A DNA stretch of 64,000 nucleotides. Source: Sacculina carcini. Its lineage: Eukaryota; Arthropoda; Thecostraca; Sacculinidae. Position numbers and translations under genes: made by a program. Shown piece after piece: positions 48,342 through 58,564 of this stretch. The stretch lies in assembly GCA_916048095.2 (NCBI GenBank), contig OU696582.1, forward strand, positions 1,609,001 through 1,673,000, in the 5' to 3' direction. The notes under the pieces are model-generated. The model saw only the letters and a program-made list of their open reading frames with translations, was not told where the DNA came from and did not search any database. Position 1 is the first letter of the stretch. Each line of letters begins with the position of its first letter.

Positions 48342-48720
48342 TGTTAATAGGCTGACCGAAATTCTCTGTTACAAAGTCATCTCGTAGAGAATCAGGGATT
48401 ATATTTGGCCATGAGGCTGGATTTTCCAAGACAAATTCTGACGATGAAATGTCAGTCATATTGGAAGGAGGAGACGTTGGCTCTGAAATTATGCAAGAGC
48501 TTTCAGGAGCTCCTGGCCCATTTGGGGATTCGACTGTGTTCATGGCCTCAGGAACTCTTTTCGTCAGTATATCTGTAATCTTCCTACAATTTGATGTGTC
48601 TTTGATTATATTTTCTTGTTCTTGAAGTTTCTTTTTCCGTTTTTGAGATCCACTCGCATAAAACCCCCCAACATCACGATCACGAGATGACATATTGACA
48701 ACGCCAATATCTGCAATCAT
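48310..48720 (-). pseudogene. hAT transposase N-terminal part, out of frame
   Basis: The frame starts MIADIGVVNMSSRDRDVGGF, contains a Lys-rich stretch (SQKRKKKLQEQE) that may be a nuclear signal, and ends with NPASWPNIIPDSLRDDFV and ENFGQPINI, which in ZMYM-like transposases directly precede the TTF finger. It overlaps the main frame by 32 nt in a different phase. Confidence 0.7.
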
Positions 48721-48791
48721 CCCAGTATCAACATTCCACTTTCAATTCTTTTTAATTTTCTATATAATTGTTCCTTGTAGTTCATGGTAAT

Positions 48792-48976
48792 CAGGGGCAG
48801 CGTCAAATAAGTGGGTGGGCTTGGAAGGCTGAAGTTCCCTGCAAAAAAACGGTCAAGACCGCCAAAGCCCCCCAATAACTTAATCAATATATTTGGCTTG
48901 ACCACTGTGCTTGCCATGCCCCCTTATCATTTTTGATAATCCCCCTCCATCCGGAAAATTCTTGGCGCTGCCACTG
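48792..48976. mobile_element. hAT MITE 1 nested in the hAT element
   Basis: The ends are CAGGGGCAGCGTCAA and TTGGCGCTGCCACTG (inverted). The flanks ATGGTAAT (48784-48791) and ATGATAAT (48977-48984) form an 8-bp target duplication with one mismatch. Length is 185 bp. Confidence 0.75.
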
Positions 48977-49022
48977 ATGATAATCACTCCACAGAACCAG
49001 GATGATTTGTCTACCATGTGTG

Positions 49023-49254
49023 CAGAGCCATAGCAACCGCCCCCCGTACCCCCCGGTCGGGGGGGCCCGAATGTTAATGTTAAAAATGTATCATATGTAT
49101 TATGTATAGCCTTTACCCTTTTGCTCAGATGCTTTCACCTGAGCTTGAATTATGTGATTATGTCTAATAAATAAATTCATTATTTGGTGCTATATTTATA
49201 ATGGGACCCCAAGTGTTGCCTTCGGGGGGCCCATAAGTCCTCGCAACGGCTCTG
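49023..49254. mobile_element. hAT MITE 2 nested in the hAT element (CAGAGCCGT family)
   Basis: The ends CAGAGCCATAGCAACC and CGCAACGGCTCTG match the MITE at 8909-9215 in inverted orientation, including the shared AT-rich core. The flanks CATGTGTG and CATATGTG form an 8-bp target duplication with one mismatch. Confidence 0.78.
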
Positions 49255-49345
49255 CATATGTGTATGAACCGCAAACTCAACCGTCTCTTATCACGTTACC
49301 CTCATATATTTTGCAACTTACATATAAGTTGTAAATGAAAGCATA

Positions 49346-49533
49346 CAGAGCCGTAAAGAGATATTTGGGGCTCCTCCAAAGGAAAATTGTTGGTAAAATT
49401 ATGAACACCTTGTACAAAAAAGCTAGTGACGATTTTAGCCACACGTTCACTCTGGGAGCCCCTTCCGCTTCCTTCTAAAGGTGTCCCTGAAAATCGTGGG
49501 GCCCACGGCCGAGGGGCTTTCGATACGGCTCTG
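49346..49533. mobile_element. hAT MITE 3 nested in the hAT element
   Basis: CAGAGCCGTAAAG and GATACGGCTCTG are inverted ends of the same terminal type as MITE 2, but the interior differs. The flanks AAAGCATA and AAAGCAAA form an 8-bp target duplication with one mismatch. Confidence 0.7.
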
Positions 49534-49755
49534 AAAGCAAAAAAACATGGTATAATTATCAATTAAATGTTCAAACCTGTATGCGATGAAATTGCAGAAC
49601 AATTCGGCAATACACTGTAACTAACTACACTGCCACAACTTTGTCCATTCAAGACCGTGCATGTACATTTGATGATCGACGAAAGGGGCAGTTTGCGAGT
49701 TCAATGAACCCCCCCATTGTGCATGACATGTACAATGCGCACATACCTATATACA

Positions 49756-49774
49756 TACACACACACACACACAA

Positions 49775-49804
<30 letters not shown>
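49756..49804. repeat. (CA)n microsatellite in the hAT element
   Basis: Two CA runs separated by AAGCGCG lie upstream of the hAT right end. Confidence 0.9.
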
Positions 49805-49805
<1 letters not shown>

Positions 49806-50261
49806 GGAACACACGAATATTGCTCTCGCTGTGTGTGCGAGTGAGCTGGATCTAAGTGAGCTGGCAATACACGTGCTATGTTTCATCAGGTTACCTCCTG
49901 ACTGATGCAAAAATACAACGTGAATTAGCGGGAGAATGTTTCAAAATATTTGGCAACGAGGGCAGACTAAACAGGCAAGAACAAAGACAAAGCGCGGGGC
50001 CCCCAAAAGCGCGGGGTCCTAGGCAACTGCCTACTTTGCCTATACGTTAATCCGGTCCTGTGTTTGGAGCGTGGTATAGTACGATGTGTGAGCTCTCCTT
50101 AACAGATACTGCACTGTAGCACTTGACAGTACGCATTTACTTGAACAAGAATTAGCACGTGATTTTCAGAGCGTGAGATAGCGCCATTTTCCAACGTTTT
50201 ACATTGATAAGACTGTGAGCACAGGGTGCTACATATGGGAGGACGGGGGCATTCACGCATG

Positions 50262-50682
50262 TGTTAGATATCAGTCAGGGTCACCGGGCAGCGCCTCTAG
50301 CGGAGACACTGCAAACTATACGATGGTCAAGGTCGCAACCACAAGTCACGAAACATGGCGGCATTCGTTCACTGACTATCCGCCATTGCGTTGCCAAGTG
50401 CACTTTCGTTTGTGTAAGTTTCGTGTAGGCTTTGCAGTAACGTTAAATGTGTTTATTTTACTGATTAGCATTTTGTGTCTATACTATAGACGGATGTTTC
50501 ACATATTCAATACTGGTTTGTTGTAAACTGAATTGAGTTATGGGTTACATTGCCATAACATGACCGGGTTATGGTATACGTCATGTTATGTTATGTATTT
50601 GATTGGTTATGTTTTGATTCTGTTTCAGATAATATCATTCGTCCTGTAAATACAAAATTACGTGCGAATGTCGATTTGATCA
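50262..50682 (+). repeat. 5' LTR of gypsy element 1
   Basis: This 421-bp LTR starts TGTTAGATATC and ends TTTGATCA. It is nearly identical to the 3' copy. Confidence 0.93.
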
Positions 50683-50738
50683 TGATATTATACGTCAGTG
50701 CAACTTGAGTGCGTATCGAAATTTTCAAGATAGTTGTC

Positions 50739-51092
50739 ATGGCTGTATCGTTGAAATGCGAAGCGGCGGGGTGCTTGGAAGTAAAACGAGCCGACGACTT
50801 GAGCACGTGCGTGTCTTTGATGAATCTACACCAAAAGAACGTCCATGAAGCGGTCGGTACACGGCAAAAAGCGCCCAAGATATGTCGCCCAACATTACAG
50901 CAAGACATCGAAGAAGAGGATTGGGTATCATTCACTCGCCGGTGGTCAATGTTTCTTCGCGGGACCGAAATATCATCTGACCAAGTCACCGCACAGCTGC
51001 TGGCGTGTTGTGAACCAGATATAGAGGCAGCTCTGGTCAGAGAAGATCCTGATATCGCTTACAGGTCCGCAGAGAAATTTTGGCTGCCATGA
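50739..51092 (+). pseudogene. gypsy element 1 gag, N-terminal part
   Basis: The ATG at 50739 opens a protein with a C2H2-like pattern (C-x4-C ... H-x4-H, within the first 40 residues), followed by the start of the gag capsid-like domain. The frame ends at 51092, and the next frame, shifted by -1, continues the same gag domain from about 51070. No canonical slippery heptamer is evident, so a base deletion is more likely than programmed shifting. Confidence 0.7.
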
Positions 51093-54000
51093 AGCGCCTC
51101 ACAGTTGGCAGCGTCGCGTTGAGCGCACGGAGAACAAAACTATTGCGGTCTACTCAGGCAGCAGGAGAACACGTTCGTCAATATGTAGCACGACTGCGGG
51201 GACCGGCCAACGTTTGTGAATGGACTAAAATAGGGTCCTGTAGTCAGCCAAGATGTTCCGGAACTACTCATGTCAATTATACCGAGGACATTGTAAAAAT
51301 GGTTTTATTGAACAGCCTTTCGGATGAGGAAATCAAGAAGGAGGTACTGGGAACAACAGCAGTCGACAGTCTGTCATTAGCTGAGATCGTGGCGCTAATA
51401 GACAGCAAAGAAATTGCTGCCAGAGCGATGACAACGGACAGTTCCAAAATCGCCGTGAGCAGCTATAAAAAATCAACGCGCAAGAACGCTAGCAGGCATC
51501 TGAAGGACCAAGAAGAACCATCGGATGACGACAAGCTTAAAATAAAAATACGATGCACCTGTGGAAAGCTGACACAGCGATACGGCAATGTCCGCGGCAA
51601 GTTGCGTGAATTTCAGACGTGTTTGGATTGTTGGAAGAATCAACACTCGCGCAATCGTGCCCATCATGTTGAAGCACTGTTTCATCACGCTGCAGCATCA
51701 GAGCTTAATGGTAATAACTCGCACCGGGTAACAACAGTCCACAGGGAACGTTTCAGTGGCAAAGGACATGAAAGCTCTCACATGGCGTCGCACAACGGGC
51801 AGAAAGAAGAGTTCATGCCGCAGCCTATGTTGACAGTGAGCGTCAGTGTTGACAGAGAGGCGTACAGACGAGCAGAGTTTCGCATTCCTCCACCACGGGA
51901 AGCAGAGCTGATAGCTGTGGCGGATTCTGGGGCTCAGACTTGTTTAATGGGCATCTCACAGCTTCGCGAGCTGGGTCTACAGCAGCGCCATGTTCATCGA
52001 GTACAGAAGCGCATCCTGGCAGCAAACGAAGATGCGATACATATCATCGGTGTCGTATTCCTGAAATTGTCTGGTGCAGATTCAAGTGGTCGTTTGCACG
52101 AGGTGCGCGTCACAGTACATGTCACAGATGCCACTCGACACTTTTACCTGAGCAGGGCAGCGTTGACAAGCCTCGGAGTGATTGAACACGACTTTCCCAA
52201 AATTGGAGCCAAATCGGACGCATCAGCAAGCCAGAAAGTAACTAGTTCACGCGTTGAGTCCGGCGTGGCGCCTTGTGGGTGCCCAAAGCGATCTGCACCA
52301 CCTCCACGGCCAGTGCATCTTCCGATAGCTCAATCTCTGCGTTCAGCTGATGCCATGAAGGACTGGTTACTGGCAATCTTCGCATTGTCGACATTCAACA
52401 CGTGTCCACACCAGCCTCTGCCGGCCATGACAGGACCCCCAATGGAGATTAAGGTTGATCCCGACGCACGGCCCGTGGTGACGAAACGACCACCGAATGT
52501 TCCGGTCCACTGGCGCGAGGAGGTGTCGGAGCAGCTGGAAAGAGACGTAGCCCTCGGAGTTATAGAGCGAGTACCAGCAAACACGCCGGTGACTTGGTTG
52601 CACAGCATGGTGCTAACTCCGAAGTCAGATGGCTCCCCTCGTCGAACAGTTGACCTTCAACCATTGAATCGGCACAGCCAGAGAGACACGCACTACACAG
52701 TGCCTCCCGTCAGACAAGCGAGATCAGTCCCAACGATGTCCATCAAAACAGTGACGGACGCATGGAATGGATTCCATTCCATAGAGATACGGCCCGAGGA
52801 CCGTCATTTGACAACGTTTTTAACCGAACAAGGTCGCTTCAGGTACAAACGCGCGCCCATGGGTTTTCTAGCGTCGCAAGACGCATACACGCAACGTTAC
52901 GATGGCATAATTGCCGACGTACCACGTAAGACCAAATGCGTGGACGACACGTTGATATGGGACTCCAACATCACAGATCACTGGTGGCGAGTAATTGATT
53001 ATCTTATCCACGTGGGACACAACGGAGTTATACTGAATCCTGCCAAGTTCCAGTTTTCGTCCACAACAGTGAATTTTGCCGGTTTCGAAATCACCAGTCA
53101 CGAGGTACGACCGTTGCCAAAATACCTAGACGCAATCGCGAGCTTTCCGAGACCCGTGAACATAACCGATGTACGTGCCTGGTTCGGCCTCGTGAATCAG
53201 GTGTCTCAGTATGGAAGAACCACAAACATTATGGCTCCTTTCAAGCCTCTCCTCAGTCCGAAGGTTAACTTTTACTGGAATCCGCAGCTTGAGGACGCTT
53301 TTCAAAAATCCAAGCAGTCAATCATTGATGAGATACGGCACGGAGTGGAGATCTTCGATCCCAACAAGTTGACGTGCCTGAATCCTGACTGGTCCCAGAC
53401 TGGCGTGGGTTACTGGATGCGCCAAAAGCACTGTTCATGCGATTCACAAGTGCCCGGGTGTTGCGTCGACGGGTGGAAAATCACGGCGGCTGGATCCCGG
53501 TTCTTGCGCGATGCAGAGAAACGCTATGCTCCGATCGAGGGCGAAGCTTTAGCCGTAGCGCGGGCACTTGAGGACACCAAGTTTTTCTCCATGGGGTGTC
53601 GTGATCTAGTAATCACTACAGATCACAAACCGCTCGTCAAAGTACTCGGTGATAGAGCTCTCGGCGACATATCCAACCCGCGCCTCTTTCGTCTCAAACA
53701 ACGGACGCTGATGTGGCGTTATAAGATTGTACACGTACCAGGACGTACAATACCTGCCGCAGATGCAACTTCACGGAAGCTCAGCGCTCGCGATGGTCAG
53801 GATGACGACATCAGTGTGCTAGCTGTGGTACGCGTCCCAGCTGAGTGGTATGCAGGCGATGATCTTGAGTCCGGTGTTGTTGCGGCAGCTCGATCTGCCA
53901 CCGACTCGCTGGAGGCCGTCACATGGGCCAGGGTTAGAGAATGCACTGCATCGGACAAGGATCTACAGATGCTGATTAAACTCGTGGAGCGAGGGTTCCC

Positions 54001-55327
54001 GTCATCCCGTGACGCCGTGCCAGAAGATTTGCAGCCATTTTGGCAGTATCGTGACGATCTTTCCGTAGTTGACGACGTTCTTATGATGAATGGCCGAATT
54101 GTCGTTCCCCACGCGTTAAGAAACGACATTTTATGTGCATTGCACTCCGCTCATCAAGGCACCAGCAGAATGAGCAGCCGAGCGCGCGACATCGTTTTCT
54201 GGCCAGGGCTCAGCAAAGATATTGAATTGACTAGGTCCAGATGTCGCACATGCTGGGCTATGGCACCTTCACAGTCCCGGTTGCCACCTGTTCTACCGAA
54301 TGTACCGACTCGACCGTTTCAACACATAGCGGCTGACTTTGCAGACGTACGTGGAACTGGATATCTAGTGGTCGTTGACAGGTTCAGCGGCTGGCCGCAC
54401 CTTGTCATCAGCAAGTCAGGTGCGAAGGGTTTGATCAGCACTCTCGTTTCGTACTTCTCGTCGTATGGAGTAGCCGAGGAAATAAGCACTGACGGCGGGC
54501 CGGAATTCACGGCGCAGGAGACAGAGTCGTTTCTGACCCGATGGGGCGTGAGACACCGCCTATCGTCTGCATACCACCCCCAGTCGAATGGACGAGCCGA
54601 AGTGACCGTCAAGTCCATGAAGCGCCTCTTAGCGTCTCATACAAACGCTCAGGGCGTCATGAATTCAGAGGCGGTCGCGGCCGGTCTACTCCAATATCGA
54701 AACACTCCGGATCCAGAGACGTGCATGTCACCGTCTCAGATAGTGTTCGGCAGACAACTGAGAGACCTCCTGCCTGTCACTCCCGACACACATGTATTCA
54801 ACAACAGTTCAGTACATCCTGTGTGGCGGGACGCCTGGAGACGCCAAGAGTCGGCCCTTCGGCTACGTTTTCTGAGACAGATTGATCAATTAAACTGCCA
54901 CGTACGTCAATTGAAGCCCTTGACACCAGGTAACAGAGTACTGATGCAGAACCAGACCGGCGCCCACGAACAACGTTGGGACAGAACAGGCGTCATCGTC
55001 GAAGGAAAGCCGTACGACCAGTACCTAGTCAAGGTGGACGGATCGGATCGACAGTCATTGCGCAATAGACGGTTTCTCCGACACATCAAAGGATTTGACG
55101 CCCATCCATCGACTCCAACGACACGATCCAAGGCAGCACCGTCAATGCCGCCGCCGCCATCGTCGTCACCTCCGTCTCTGCCACCGTCGCCACCAGCGTC
55201 TCATCCGCCGGCACCGTCTTCAGCGTCGTCACCACCGTCTCCTCCGCCGGCGCCGTCTACACCACCGTCATCGCCGCCGTCGACACCGGCGGCACATGGA
55301 GGTACCAAACCGCTACCGCCGCACTAA
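51080..55327 (+). CDS. gypsy element 1 gag-pol polyprotein, 1,415 aa: gag C-terminus, protease, RT, RNase H, integrase
   Basis: Gag remnants come first, with a Cys-rich GKLREFQTCLDCW segment. Then come an aspartic protease (AVADSGAQTCLMG) and a reverse transcriptase with TVDLQPLNR, RYKRAPMGFLASQDAY and KCVDDTLIWD. CVDD in place of YVDD is usual in this gypsy family, as I recall. RNase H shows RYAPIEGEALAVARALED and TTDHKPLVKV. Integrase has the zinc-binding HSAHQGTSRM...CRTC part, then the D,D,E core (AADFADVRG, STDGGPEFTA, HPQSNGRAEV). The tail is a Pro/Ser-rich low-complexity stretch in place of a chromodomain. The frame is open over 4.2 kb, so only the gag shift visibly disables this copy. 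Confidence 0.9.
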   Translation: MAAMKRLTVGSVALSARRTKLLRSTQAAGEHVRQYVARLRGPANVCEWTKIGSCSQPRCSGTTHVNYTEDIVKMVLLNSLSDEEIKKEVLGTTAVDSLSLAEIVALIDSKEIAARAMTTDSSKIAVSSYKKSTRKNASRHLKDQEEPSDDDKLKIKIRCTCGKLTQRYGNVRGKLREFQTCLDCWKNQHSRNRAHHVEALFHHAAASELNGNNSHRVTTVHRERFSGKGHESSHMASHNGQKEEFMPQPMLTVSVSVDREAYRRAEFRIPPPREAELIAVADSGAQTCLMGISQLRELGLQQRHVHRVQKRILAANEDAIHIIGVVFLKLSGADSSGRLHEVRVTVHVTDATRHFYLSRAALTSLGVIEHDFPKIGAKSDASASQKVTSSRVESGVAPCGCPKRSAPPPRPVHLPIAQSLRSADAMKDWLLAIFALSTFNTCPHQPLPAMTGPPMEIKVDPDARPVVTKRPPNVPVHWREEVSEQLERDVALGVIERVPANTPVTWLHSMVLTPKSDGSPRRTVDLQPLNRHSQRDTHYTVPPVRQARSVPTMSIKTVTDAWNGFHSIEIRPEDRHLTTFLTEQGRFRYKRAPMGFLASQDAYTQRYDGIIADVPRKTKCVDDTLIWDSNITDHWWRVIDYLIHVGHNGVILNPAKFQFSSTTVNFAGFEITSHEVRPLPKYLDAIASFPRPVNITDVRAWFGLVNQVSQYGRTTNIMAPFKPLLSPKVNFYWNPQLEDAFQKSKQSIIDEIRHGVEIFDPNKLTCLNPDWSQTGVGYWMRQKHCSCDSQVPGCCVDGWKITAAGSRFLRDAEKRYAPIEGEALAVARALEDTKFFSMGCRDLVITTDHKPLVKVLGDRALGDISNPRLFRLKQRTLMWRYKIVHVPGRTIPAADATSRKLSARDGQDDDISVLAVVRVPAEWYAGDDLESGVVAAARSATDSLEAVTWARVRECTASDKDLQMLIKLVERGFPSSRDAVPEDLQPFWQYRDDLSVVDDVLMMNGRIVVPHALRNDILCALHSAHQGTSRMSSRARDIVFWPGLSKDIELTRSRCRTCWAMAPSQSRLPPVLPNVPTRPFQHIAADFADVRGTGYLVVVDRFSGWPHLVISKSGAKGLISTLVSYFSSYGVAEEISTDGGPEFTAQETESFLTRWGVRHRLSSAYHPQSNGRAEVTVKSMKRLLASHTNAQGVMNSEAVAAGLLQYRNTPDPETCMSPSQIVFGRQLRDLLPVTPDTHVFNNSSVHPVWRDAWRRQESALRLRFLRQIDQLNCHVRQLKPLTPGNRVLMQNQTGAHEQRWDRTGVIVEGKPYDQYLVKVDGSDRQSLRNRRFLRHIKGFDAHPSTPTTRSKAAPSMPPPPSSSPPSLPPSPPASHPPAPSSASSPPSPPPAPSTPPSSPPSTPAAHGGTKPLPPH

Positions 55328-55593
55328 ACATCCCCGGCAAGGCACGCACACTCGCAGCAAACCGGTAGCACGCGCTAATTAGTAATTCCGAGAAACACTC
55401 CCCAATCCACCGATATTATGACCGATTGTCGTTACGCTGTAGAGAACACAGCACATCCAAGCAGAAGTCTGACAGACACCGATCCGTCAGATGCTTCACA
55501 GCCACCGGCTCGTCCGAGCAGAGCTCGGCGACCACCAGCGTATCTGAAGGACTACCTGACAGATCTGTAGTTTCCAGTCAGAAACTGGGGGGA

Positions 55594-56014
55594 TGTTAGA
55601 TATCAGTCAGGGTCACCGGGCAGCGCCTCTAGCGGAGACACTGCAAACTATACGATGGTCAAGGTCGCAACCACAAGTCACGAAACATGGCGGCATTCGT
55701 TCACTGACTATCCGCCATTGCGTTGCCAAGTGCACTTTCGTTTGTGTAAGTTTCGTGTAGGCTTTGCAGTAACGTTAAATGTGTTTATTTTACTGATTAG
55801 CATTTTGTGTCTATACTATAGACGGATGTTTCACATATTCAATACTGGTTTGTTGTAAACTGAATTGAGTTATGGGTTACATTGCCATAACATGACCGGG
55901 TTATGGTATACGTCATGTTATGTTATGTATTTGATTGGTTATGTTTTGATTCTGTTTCAGATCATATCATTCGTCCAGTAAATACAAAATTACGTGCGAA
56001 TGTCGATTTGATCA
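55594..56014 (+). repeat. 3' LTR of gypsy element 1
   Basis: This 421-bp LTR follows the polypurine tract at 55581-55593. The target duplication GCATG follows at 56015-56019. Confidence 0.93.
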
Positions 56015-56019
56015 GCATG

Positions 56020-56671
56020 CAGTGTTTACGCCAACACTATTATACAAGCTGTAGTACGTGCTATTTGATAAAAAGTTCCGTTGAAACAATATATAAAACA
56101 TTATTGCGACCATTACTGAAATATTTACATTTGCAATTACTGTATTTCACTCTTGTATTATCTTTCCACTTTTAAATTACATTTTGATGGTTATGCTCCT
56201 TTTTGCGATGTTAGCCAAACTATATTTAGTCAATTTTGGTGGTTTGTTGTTGTTTCTTGTTGGTGGTTTGTTTGTTGTTGTAAAAATTGTACCAGATCGG
56301 AGAGAGGGTGGAAAAATAGTACCAACTCGGAAAGAGGATAGAAAAGAAGGACTGGTGTAGTTTCTTCCTTCAGAACTGCAAACTGAAATTGACCTTTTTT
56401 AAGGTTATTTTTACGAAGAATAGGTTATTTTAGGTGACCTTCTTAAAGATTATTAGGTGACTTTTTAGGTTCACAAACAAACCACAAATAAGCCGTGTAT
56501 TTCCTATAGCGCACTAATCAGCAAAGGCGTGATAAACATGTGATATAGCGATGCAAATGTGATAATAACATTAAAACTCATAGGTTATTTTTAGGTTACT
56601 TTTTTAGGTTACTTTTTCTCGAAAATAAAGTTACTTTTTTCTGATTTTTAGTTTACTTTTTTGACAGCCCT
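56020..56671. other. right part of the outer TIR element
   Basis: AT-rich sequence with many AGGTTACTTTTT motifs from about 56395 on. At 56473-56530 the minus strand carries a degenerate L2 3' end (CTATAGGAAATAC followed by a TTTG-rich tail). Confidence 0.5.
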
Positions 56672-56850
56672 AGTAATAAATAACAATCAAGAACAATAAA
56701 TATGATTCAATAAGAAACATCCTACAATAAATAAAAATATGATTCAATAAGTAACAACAACACAAATAAATATGATTCAATAAACAACAACAACAACAAT
56801 AAATATTATTCAATAAATAGCAATAACAATAAATATGATTCAATAAAAAT
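56672..56850. repeat. AATAAATATGATTCAATAA minisatellite
   Basis: Imperfect copies of CAATAAATATGATTCAATAA with AACAACA spacers continue the minisatellite seen at about 44985-45073. Confidence 0.75.
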
Positions 56851-56923
56851 GCATGCCATTTATTTGGAAGTTGGTAAAACTATATCTTATATTAAATACA
56901 GTTCAATAACAATTTGAAATTGT

Positions 56924-57112
56924 CTACGAATAACATGTGTGTGTTTTCGTGTTGAGGCTGTTCAGCACAGAAGTGGTACGACGCACTCCCTGGTACCGGC
57001 TGCATCGCCTTTTTTGGGCGTCTTGTTTTGAGTCGTTGTTTTTTTGCACTCTGCAACAAACGCTGCAGGGCGGCGGCTCATGCAGTCCATGTTTGTGCAG
57101 TGTCCCGCTCAC
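56924..57112 (-). pseudogene. Cys-rich coding relic, possibly a DNA transposase C-terminus
   Basis: The minus strand contains PPCSVCCRVQKNN and a basic RRCSRYQGVRRTT segment. The spacing of Cys pairs and basic residues loosely resembles the Cys-rich C-terminal domain of piggyBac-like transposases. It is short and has no other transposase sequence beside it. Confidence 0.25.
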
Positions 57113-57119
57113 GTGCTGA

Positions 57120-57529
57120 CGGATTAACAGAGGAATTTCAAAGACGCCTTCCCTAAATCAACTTGATGGATTTGACTTTTAAGCATTGCCCTGATGTTCT
57201 CATTTGGAAATAGTGCTTTGCTAGCATTCGTGCGTGGGCCGTTTACTTTTCCAAGTCTAAATGATTTCTGATGACTTAGACAGGAATTTTACGCTTGCCG
57301 TTTTCGCCACCCCTGCATCAGCCATTGTGCGTGTTTGTCGGCAAATCCGTTGACGTCATGCCGAGGAGAGGCATAGAAAGGCCGGTGTGACGGTAAAAGA
57401 TGCGACCCGGTAAATGATGCGAACGTCGACATTTGTGACGCGTTTGAAGGAATTGTTAATGTCAGTTATGAGGCTGCATTTGCTTTTTGGATTGTTACTT
57501 TCTATCATATTAAGGACTCACATTGATTC
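57120..57529. other. unassigned stretch before gypsy element 2
   Basis: I see no reading frame, repeat border or RNA gene here. Confidence 0.3.
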
Positions 57530-57534
57530 AATGT

Positions 57535-57736
57535 TGTTGTGTGTTTCATATAGTTGTACTGGCTCTATGCGTGTATGAGTTGTGCTTTTACAACGTGTCA
57601 GTGTGTGCGTGTACGTCGTGTGTATGCTTGTATGTCACTACGCCGCCAATGACACGAGGTCACTGCACTCTGTAATTGTCAGTATAGTTCAGTGCGGCAT
57701 TGTGTGACAGTGTAGCAGTGTTTGTGTTTCGTTACA
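57535..57736 (+). repeat. 5' LTR of gypsy element 2
   Basis: 202 bp. Compared with the 3' LTR it has about ten substitutions and lacks about 34 bp just before the terminal GTTTCGTTACA. Confidence 0.9.
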
Positions 57737-57796
57737 ATTTATTAAGCTCATTTCATCGTGGCTTCAGCAGTATTGTGAAATAATCAACTGCTCGTC

Positions 57797-58564
57797 ATGG
57801 AGAGCATCTCGCGCATTTTTTGTCCAGACAAGCTGACGGCCGATCCCAACTCTGATCACGCAGAAAGAGAATATAAATACTGGAAGAAGACATTCGACAA
57901 TTTTCTGGACGAATGTGGCAGCAATGCGCCAGATAAGCTACGATGTTTGACCAAGTACGTGTCTTCAAATGTCTACGAGACCATCGCTGAATGCGCTTCA
58001 TTTGAAGCCGCCATCGCTGCACTTGATACAGTCTACATCAAACAGAAGAACATTATTTTTGCTAGGCATCTATCGGCCACGCATAAGCAACAGCATTCTG
58101 ACAGTGTTGATGATTTTCTCTCGCGTCTACATCGTCTCAGCAACGATTGTCAGCTATCGGCAGTTTCAGCCGAAGAATACCGGCTCGACTTGGTGCGCGA
58201 CGCTTTTATCAACGGCATGCAATCCGGAGTCATACGCCAGGGACTCCTGGAGCGTAGTAAGCTGTCACTCAACGAAGCGTATGATATCGTCAGGTCACTA
58301 GATATGGCTCAACAGCCTGCTGACTGCTACGCTCATGATTCACAAGTAATTGCAGCTGTAGAAGGTAACAGCTCAGTAAGTTTGAACGACTTCGACAGTC
58401 AGCGTCCAGTTGGTGAAGACAAAGGGAATCTTGCTGTTGTTCCTTCACCTAGAAAATGCTGGTTTTGTGGAGTTGCCCTTCATCGCAGAGCTCAATATCC
58501 TGCTAGAAATAGTGAATGTTTTAATTGCCACAAGATTGGTCATTGGGCTAGTGTGCCGCTTTAA
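57797..58564 (+). pseudogene. gypsy element 2 gag
   Basis: The ATG at 57797 opens a gag capsid-like protein (WKKTFDNFLDECG, YVSSNVYETIAEC, DSVDDFLSRLHRLSNDC, LVRDAFINGMQS). It ends with two Cys-rich knuckle-like motifs: a degraded CWFCGVALHRRAQYPAR and CFNCHKIGHW, the start of a CCHC knuckle. The frame stops just after that knuckle starts, and pol continues in another frame, so the gag-pol junction holds a frameshift. Confidence 0.8.

Larger units (their letters stand above)
45554..50060 (-). mobile_element. hAT transposon, full length, 4,507 bp
   Basis: The ends CAGGGCCGGATTAAG and TTAATCCGGTCCTG are inverted. TGTTTGGA occurs at 45546-45553 and again at 50061-50068, a perfect 8-bp target duplication typical of hAT. 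GGGGCCC-rich subterminal blocks are present on both sides. The element encodes a ZMYM/TTF-type hAT transposase on the minus strand and contains three smaller MITEs upstream of that gene. Confidence 0.9.
50262..56014 (+). mobile_element. Ty3/gypsy LTR retrotransposon, complete, 5,753 bp
   Basis: Two 421-bp LTRs (50262-50682 and 55594-56014) start TGTTAGATATCAG and end GATTTGATCA. The flanks carry GCATG as a perfect 5-bp target duplication. Only two LTR differences were seen (near 50632 and 50646 versus their partners), so the insertion is young. The 3' LTR is preceded by a purine-rich GAAACTGGGGGGA. The coding order gag, protease, RT, RNase H, integrase identifies a Ty3/gypsy (Metaviridae-like) element. 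No envelope gene is present. Confidence 0.93.
45074..56671. mobile_element. non-autonomous TIR transposon, host of two large nested insertions
   Basis: The ends are AGGGCTGTCAAAAGT and its inverted counterpart ACTTTTTTGACAGCCCT. The direct repeats AGTAATAAAT at 45064-45073 and 56672-56681 form a 10-bp target duplication, although the site is AT-rich and repetitive. Its own sequence is about 1.35 kb (45074-45553, 50061-50261, 56015-56671) and carries many copies of AGGTTACTTTTT near both ends. No transposase belongs to it. The TSD length would fit a Mutator-like element, but the class is uncertain. Confidence 0.55.

Noticed and set aside
50215-50526. Reading frames inside the LTRs (also 55655-55858)
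   Set aside because: They are the same LTR sequence in both places and do not correspond to any retroelement protein.
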